Below, one piece after another: positions 60,600-64,000 of a DNA stretch of 64,000 nt. How positions within the stretch are numbered: position 1 is the stretch's first letter; each line of letters starts with the position of its first letter. The translations under genes were made by a program, and so were the position numbers. The DNA lies in assembly GCA_958295805.1 (NCBI GenBank), contig OY282373.1, positions 901,001-965,000 on the forward strand, read 5' to 3'. A model generated the notes under the pieces. It saw only the letters and a list, made by a program, of their open reading frames with translations. It searched no databases and was not told the origin of the DNA. The stretch comes from an uncultured Nitrospirales bacterium (GTDB lineage Bacteria > Nitrospirota > Nitrospiria > Nitrospirales > UBA8639).

Positions 60600-62234
60600 T
60601 TAAAATTGTCCGGCCTGCACCAGATCCTCCAGACTATTGATGTCGAGCCAATGCCCGACCGTGTACAGGACGCGGACCGACACGTTTCGGCTGAGTAATG
60701 CCTTGAATAATTGAGACATGCCTGCCTTCTTGTGCGTGGGATCAGCCAGCATGTCTTGGAGCATTGTCTGGAGCTGCTCAGCGGCCTTCGGCGACACTTT
60801 CAAAAATCCCATCCAGACGCCATGAATGGATTCTCGTGGAACGTCGCGTCCTATTTGTTTCAGATAGATTTTGGCGTTAAAGGCTTTCCGTGAATTCGGT
60901 GCCGTGCATTCCACGAAGCCTCCAAGTCGCGTATACGTCGTTTTCCCTTCCCACAAGCTGTCGACAAACATGACCCAATCATGTGGGTCTTGCAACAGCG
61001 TTTGAGGAATGTATTGATTAAAGAGGACGTCGCCATAGGAAATGATGGTTTCTTGAACGTTCCCCTTTTGGGACGTCAGAGCTTTGTACAGGGAGTCGAG
61101 TTCGCCGGTCTCCGAAAAATTATCGTTATCGACGTAAGTCAGATGAGGGAGCGACACCGCCTCCTTTTTATACCCACGGACCACGGTGATGTTGTTGATG
61201 CCCACGGCCCGATACGTCTCAACAATATGAGCCAGTATCGGTTGACCCTGACTCTTGACCATGGTTTTGGGTCTGTCTTCCGTGAGTTCGCCTAATTCAT
61301 CGCCTCGGGACGCTGCCAGGACAATCACGGCCGCACGGTCATGGCCTTGGGGAAGATAGCGTTGTTCGGCTTCCTGGAGTTCTGCCGCGTCTTGCAGCCG
61401 GAAAATTTCACCAACCGGCGCAATTTTGTCTTCAATCGAGAGCAAGTGTTCCTGTGCGTGCAGCGTCTTTGCGGTGTTCTGCATGGTGGTCACGGCCGCG
61501 CGAAGAAGATGATTCGCCCAGATGACGAGAGAGAATCCATACTGGCGAAAGACATCGGTCGGAGTGGAGTAATACTTGGTGGGGACAATCACGACCGGGC
61601 CACGATCGGCCCATTCCCTCTGAAAGGCGAGAATTTCATCAGGCACCGCCAAGGCACTATGAATCAGGATGCCGTCGGCTCCTGCCTGATGATAGGCGTC
61701 TGCCCGACGCACGGCTTCGGTTAACCCCCATCCACAAATAAAGGCTTCGACTCTGGCGATAATGCAGAAGTCATCGTCGATTTGCGCGTCTTTTCCGGCT
61801 TTGATTTTCCCGCAGAATTCGTCAACGTCGGCCAGCGGTTGAGTTTCGCCCTTCAAAAAGCTGTTTGTCTTGGGGAACAGTTTGTCTTCGATGCAGACTG
61901 CCGCGACGTGGCGTTGTTCCAATTTCCGAATCAATCGCTGCATATTGTTGAAATTTCCGTACCCTGTGTCCCCGTCAAGCAAAATGGGAACGTGCGTGGC
62001 GTCGGACATGAATTCCACGTGGTCGAGGATTTGCGTCCAGCTTGCTTCATTATTATCGCGAACGCCGAATTGCGCGGCGATGGTCAGGCCACTGGCCCAG
62101 ATTCCTTTGAACCCCGCCTCTTCCACAATTCTGGCGCTGAGGCCATTGTGTGCCTCACAAAGAAATTCCACCTCCTTGGAGGACAGCAAATCCTTAAACT
62201 GGCGGGTTTTCGAGGGACGCGGTTGAGTCGGCAC
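60600..62234 (-). CDS. Phosphoenolpyruvate mutase fused to a nucleotidyltransferase domain (phosphonate biosynthesis)
   Basis: A 544-residue two-domain protein starting with GTG 62234. The N-terminal half is a PEP mutase: [22 protein letters not shown] with catalytic Asp residues, and the mutase-specific [11 protein letters not shown], which separates it from isocitrate-lyase relatives. The C-terminal half, from about residue 305, is an NTP-transferase ([56 protein letters not shown]). PEP mutase makes phosphonopyruvate, the entry step to C-P compounds; the transferase half could activate a phosphonate with CTP. No decarboxylase or transaminase gene is present in this window. Confidence 0.88.
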   Translation of the reverse strand: MPTQPRPSKTRQFKDLLSSKEVEFLCEAHNGLSARIVEEAGFKGIWASGLTIAAQFGVRDNNEASWTQILDHVEFMSDATHVPILLDGDTGYGNFNNMQRLIRKLEQRHVAAVCIEDKLFPKTNSFLKGETQPLADVDEFCGKIKAGKDAQIDDDFCIIARVEAFICGWGLTEAVRRADAYHQAGADGILIHSALAVPDEILAFQREWADRGPVVIVPTKYYSTPTDVFRQYGFSLVIWANHLLRAAVTTMQNTAKTLHAQEHLLSIEDKIAPVGEIFRLQDAAELQEAEQRYLPQGHDRAAVIVLAASRGDELGELTEDRPKTMVKSQGQPILAHIVETYRAVGINNITVVRGYKKEAVSLPHLTYVDNDNFSETGELDSLYKALTSQKGNVQETIISYGDVLFNQYIPQTLLQDPHDWVMFVDSLWEGKTTYTRLGGFVECTAPNSRKAFNAKIYLKQIGRDVPRESIHGVWMGFLKVSPKAAEQLQTMLQDMLADPTHKKAGMSQLFKALLSRNVSVRVLYTVGHWLDINSLEDLVQAGQF

Positions 62235-62404
62235 CGTGGTCTACTCTTGTCAGTTGTCTTGAACGGCCCAGCGTTGTCTGGTGATCTGAGAACGGGCTGA
62301 ATCCTTCAAATAGGGGTAAATAGGGCTATTGTGTCAGGTGACGTCCCTGGTCGTGAACCGTGAAGAGAGTACGATCGCTGCTGAACCAATGAGGAGACCA
62401 GTCC

Positions 62405-62965
62405 TTAATTCATGTGCGGATCAACGGGCATGTCCGCATAGCATTCAAAGTCTTTGCTCAGTGATCGAAGAATGTTTCCCCATAGTCGACTGGCGTCCGT
62501 CTCAAACATGGCGGTCGGGTCCGCTGGCAGCGTGAACCACGACCCGGTCTGCATTTCATGTTCGAGTTGGCCCGGAGCCCAACCCGAATATCCTATGAAG
62601 GCGCGAAAATTTTCTAAAGAAGACGGGTTTTGCACAAGATCCTTTACGACGTTCATGTTGCCGCCCAAATAAACGCCGTCAAACACGTGGTGGGTGTCTT
62701 CGAGGCCTTCGGGTATCCGATACAAAATCAAAAGATTGTTCTGTTGGACGGGTCCTCCGGCATAGACCATGTGGTGTTGCCCTTCAAGAATGGGAACCTG
62801 TGGGAGGACTTCCGTGATATTGATCTTTGTCGGCCGATTGACGACGACCCCGAGTGCGCCTTCCTGTCCATGTTCGCACAAGAGGATGACCGCCTGCCGG
62901 AAGTTAGGATCGCGGAGGCTCGGGTTCGCCACGAGAAAGATACCTTTACCAAGCGGGGTTTCCAT
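62405..62965 (-). CDS. YqgE/AlgH family protein
   Basis: A 186-residue protein with the family opening GKGIFLVANPSLRDPNFRQA, then CEHGQEGALGVVVNRPT and YAGGPVQQNNLLIL and IGYSGWAPGQLEHE. Length is normal. The biochemical role of YqgE is not settled. It is cytoplasmic by sequence. It is co-directional with the PEP mutase gene upstream of which it lies. Confidence 0.9.
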   Translation of the reverse strand: METPLGKGIFLVANPSLRDPNFRQAVILLCEHGQEGALGVVVNRPTKINITEVLPQVPILEGQHHMVYAGGPVQQNNLLILYRIPEGLEDTHHVFDGVYLGGNMNVVKDLVQNPSSLENFRAFIGYSGWAPGQLEHEMQTGSWFTLPADPTAMFETDASRLWGNILRSLSKDFECYADMPVDPHMN

Positions 62966-63098
62966 AGAGTGATCCTACAAGGGAAAAATGGTGGTCGGCA
63001 AGAGGCACCGCGTAGCCAAGAATAGCCGGGTCGTCCGGGATAAGAGCCATAAAGTCTCAAGTGGAACGTGGGCAATCATTGACGTGATCTTGCACCGC

Positions 63099-63371
63099 TC
63101 AGGTTCGATAGTCCTTAAATTCCACCTCCGCGTCAGGCAATTTCAAAAATGCCCGCATTTGTTTTTTGAGAGTGGCCCGGCCATTTTCGTCACCGAGGTT
63201 CAGGTGGTACTCATTAATCACCATGGTTTTGACTCCCCCGGGTTTATTCCATTCGGTCCAACAGGCTTGACAGACGTTATCTTTGACTTCTTCCTCCAGT
63301 TTTCCCAGAAAAAGAGCCTCGGTCATCCTTTCCGCTTTCTGTTCACACTTCAGACAATGAATCTCAGCCAT
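63099..63371 (-). CDS. YggX-like Fe(2+)-trafficking protein with two extra CxxC pairs
   Basis: A 90-residue protein. The C-terminal region (VCQACWTEWNKPGGVKTMVI, INEYHLNL, FLKLPDAEVEF) matches the YggX oxidative damage and iron-trafficking family. The N-terminus adds HCLKC, which with VCQAC makes two CxxC pairs not found in enterobacterial YggX, suggesting a bound metal. It is co-directional with yqgE. Small cytoplasmic protein. Confidence 0.75.
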   Translation of the reverse strand: MAEIHCLKCEQKAERMTEALFLGKLEEEVKDNVCQACWTEWNKPGGVKTMVINEYHLNLGDENGRATLKKQMRAFLKLPDAEVEFKDYRT

Positions 63372-63565
63372 AAGAAAGCCCTCCCTTCGTCGTGCATGAC
63401 GTATGTCGTTGAAGAGTTATACATGGTGATTGTTTAACGCTCACGGATTCTTGCCGCCAAACAGTACGTGATCTTACCATGCTCTACCGATCCCTGAAAA
63501 GAAGCAGTCCGTTGATTGACGTGGTCCAGGGATCGTGCTAGAAGAGGAAACCAAACCGTGCCTAT

Positions 63566-63652
63566 GCCCGGATGGCGGAACTGGCAGACGCGCCAGACTC
63601 AAAATCTGGTTCTCGCAAGAGAGTCCGAGTTCGACCCTCGGTCCGGGCACCA
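63566..63652 (+). tRNA. tRNA-Leu (anticodon CAA)
   Basis: An 87-base class II tRNA with a long variable arm. Acceptor GCCCGGA pairs with TCCGGGC; the anticodon stem CCAGA/TCTGG encloses CTCAAAA, giving CAA. CCA is encoded. Confidence 0.95.
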
Positions 63653-63945
63653 TGTGATTGTGCAACGTTTTCACGGGTTACGCCGCGTCTCCTTGGGATT
63701 TTCGGCAAAATGAAAAATTTGATGAGAGAAGGTCCTCCTGTATCTTCGTCGATACCACTCCCTGTGCCACGATCCGGTTACTTCATTTTTGACCGGAATC
63801 CGGTTGAGATTTACCGGAGAAATCCCTTGACACCGTGTAAGGAGATCACTATAGTTAGCAACCTCAGTATTTACGAAAGTTCTTGGTAAAGGTAAAGGTA
63901 TCATACGCTTTGATTATTAACTTACACTTCCTAAGGAGGAGCCAC
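63653..63945. other. Non-coding leader before the last gene
   Basis: This stretch carries no convincing gene. It contains a pair of self-complementary GATCCGG/CCGGAATCCGG segments around 63771-63804 and becomes AT-rich toward the ribosome site at about 63931-63938 (TAAGGAGG). A promoter for the downstream gene is likely here. Confidence 0.4.
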
Positions 63946-64000
63946 ATGCGGAAGTTAGGGTATTTTGGAGCAGCTATCATTCTTGTAGGCTCAGTCAGCA
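63946..64000 (+). CDS. Start of an exported protein (cut by window edge)
   Basis: ATG 63946 is preceded by a strong TAAGGAGG. Eighteen residues are seen (MRKLGYFGAAIILVGSVS), which look like the start of a signal peptide. Too short to identify. Confidence 0.6.
   Translation, partial: MRKLGYFGAAIILVGSVS

Overview
The window is bacterial chromosome from a Gram-negative, diderm organism. It carries LpxC, MlaA, a TonB-dependent receptor, a Tol envelope cluster, many exported proteins and lipoproteins, two small exported c-type cytochromes and dispersed palindromic intergenic repeats. The gene set and local orders (tolQ-tolR-tolA-tolB-coiled-coil lipoprotein-mutL-miaA-mtnP-pfkB-rodZ-like; nfeD-slipin-trkA; cytochrome c pair) suggest a Nitrospirota (Nitrospira-like) genome. 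This is an inference from protein content only; no 16S gene is present. Genes are tightly packed on both strands. The tetramer ACGT looks unusually frequent in most genes.

Layout. 0-6.3 kb: a partial M23 peptidase, a PQQ-type sugar dehydrogenase, two tiny CxxC proteins, MlaA and a seven-repeat FG-GAP secreted protein. 6.5-13 kb: hyuA-hyuB (hydantoinase/oxoprolinase), two small proteins and a TonB-dependent receptor. 13-17.4 kb: POT peptide transporter, a DUF6445-like protein, an exported protein and LpxC. 17.4-20.7 kb: nfeD-slipin-trkA-unknown operon on the minus strand. 20.9-29.4 kb: TrmI, a lone receiver domain plus HD-GYP protein, rhodanese, lipoproteins, PyrE, a formylglycine-generating-enzyme-like protein and a LysM lytic transglycosylase. 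29.5-36.6 kb: a YfgM-like TPR protein, tRNA-Val, tRNA-Asp, then tolQ-R-A-B and a very long coiled-coil lipoprotein where pal usually stands. 36.6-42.3 kb: mutL, miaA, mtnP, a PfkB kinase and a RodZ-like protein. 42.4-46.4 kb: tandem cytochromes c, an 18-bp tandem repeat, a small basic protein, a HEAT-repeat protein and two unknowns. 46.4-49.5 kb: a tandem duplication containing two copies of a 253-bp terminal-inverted-repeat element and the 5' end of a UvrD-family helicase gene. 49.5-52.3 kb: an HExxH protein, a low-GC gene broken in a (TC)6 run, tRNA-Arg and tRNA-Lys. 52.4-56.7 kb: a GT-C mannosyltransferase-like protein, a GT2 enzyme, a DUF547 protein, a beta-barrel and a small exported protein. 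56.9-64 kb: a TPR protein, an aldo/keto reductase next to a PEP mutase-nucleotidyltransferase fusion (phosphonate synthesis), YqgE, a YggX-like protein with extra CxxC pairs, tRNA-Leu and the start of an exported protein.

Functional themes are envelope construction and maintenance (LpxC, MlaA, Tol, lytic transglycosylase, M23 peptidase, NfeD/slipin), surface carbohydrate or phosphonate decoration (GT-C/GT2 genes, PEP mutase fusion), c-di-GMP signalling (HD-GYP), and nucleotide and tRNA housekeeping (PyrE, MtnP, MiaA, TrmI). The most unusual items are the coiled-coil lipoprotein that appears to grow by heptad-sized DNA duplications inside the tol cluster, the PEP mutase-nucleotidyltransferase fusion paired with an aldo/keto reductase, the 253-bp palindromic element duplicated together with a helicase 5' end, and the possible phase-variable (TC)6 frameshift in a low-GC gene.
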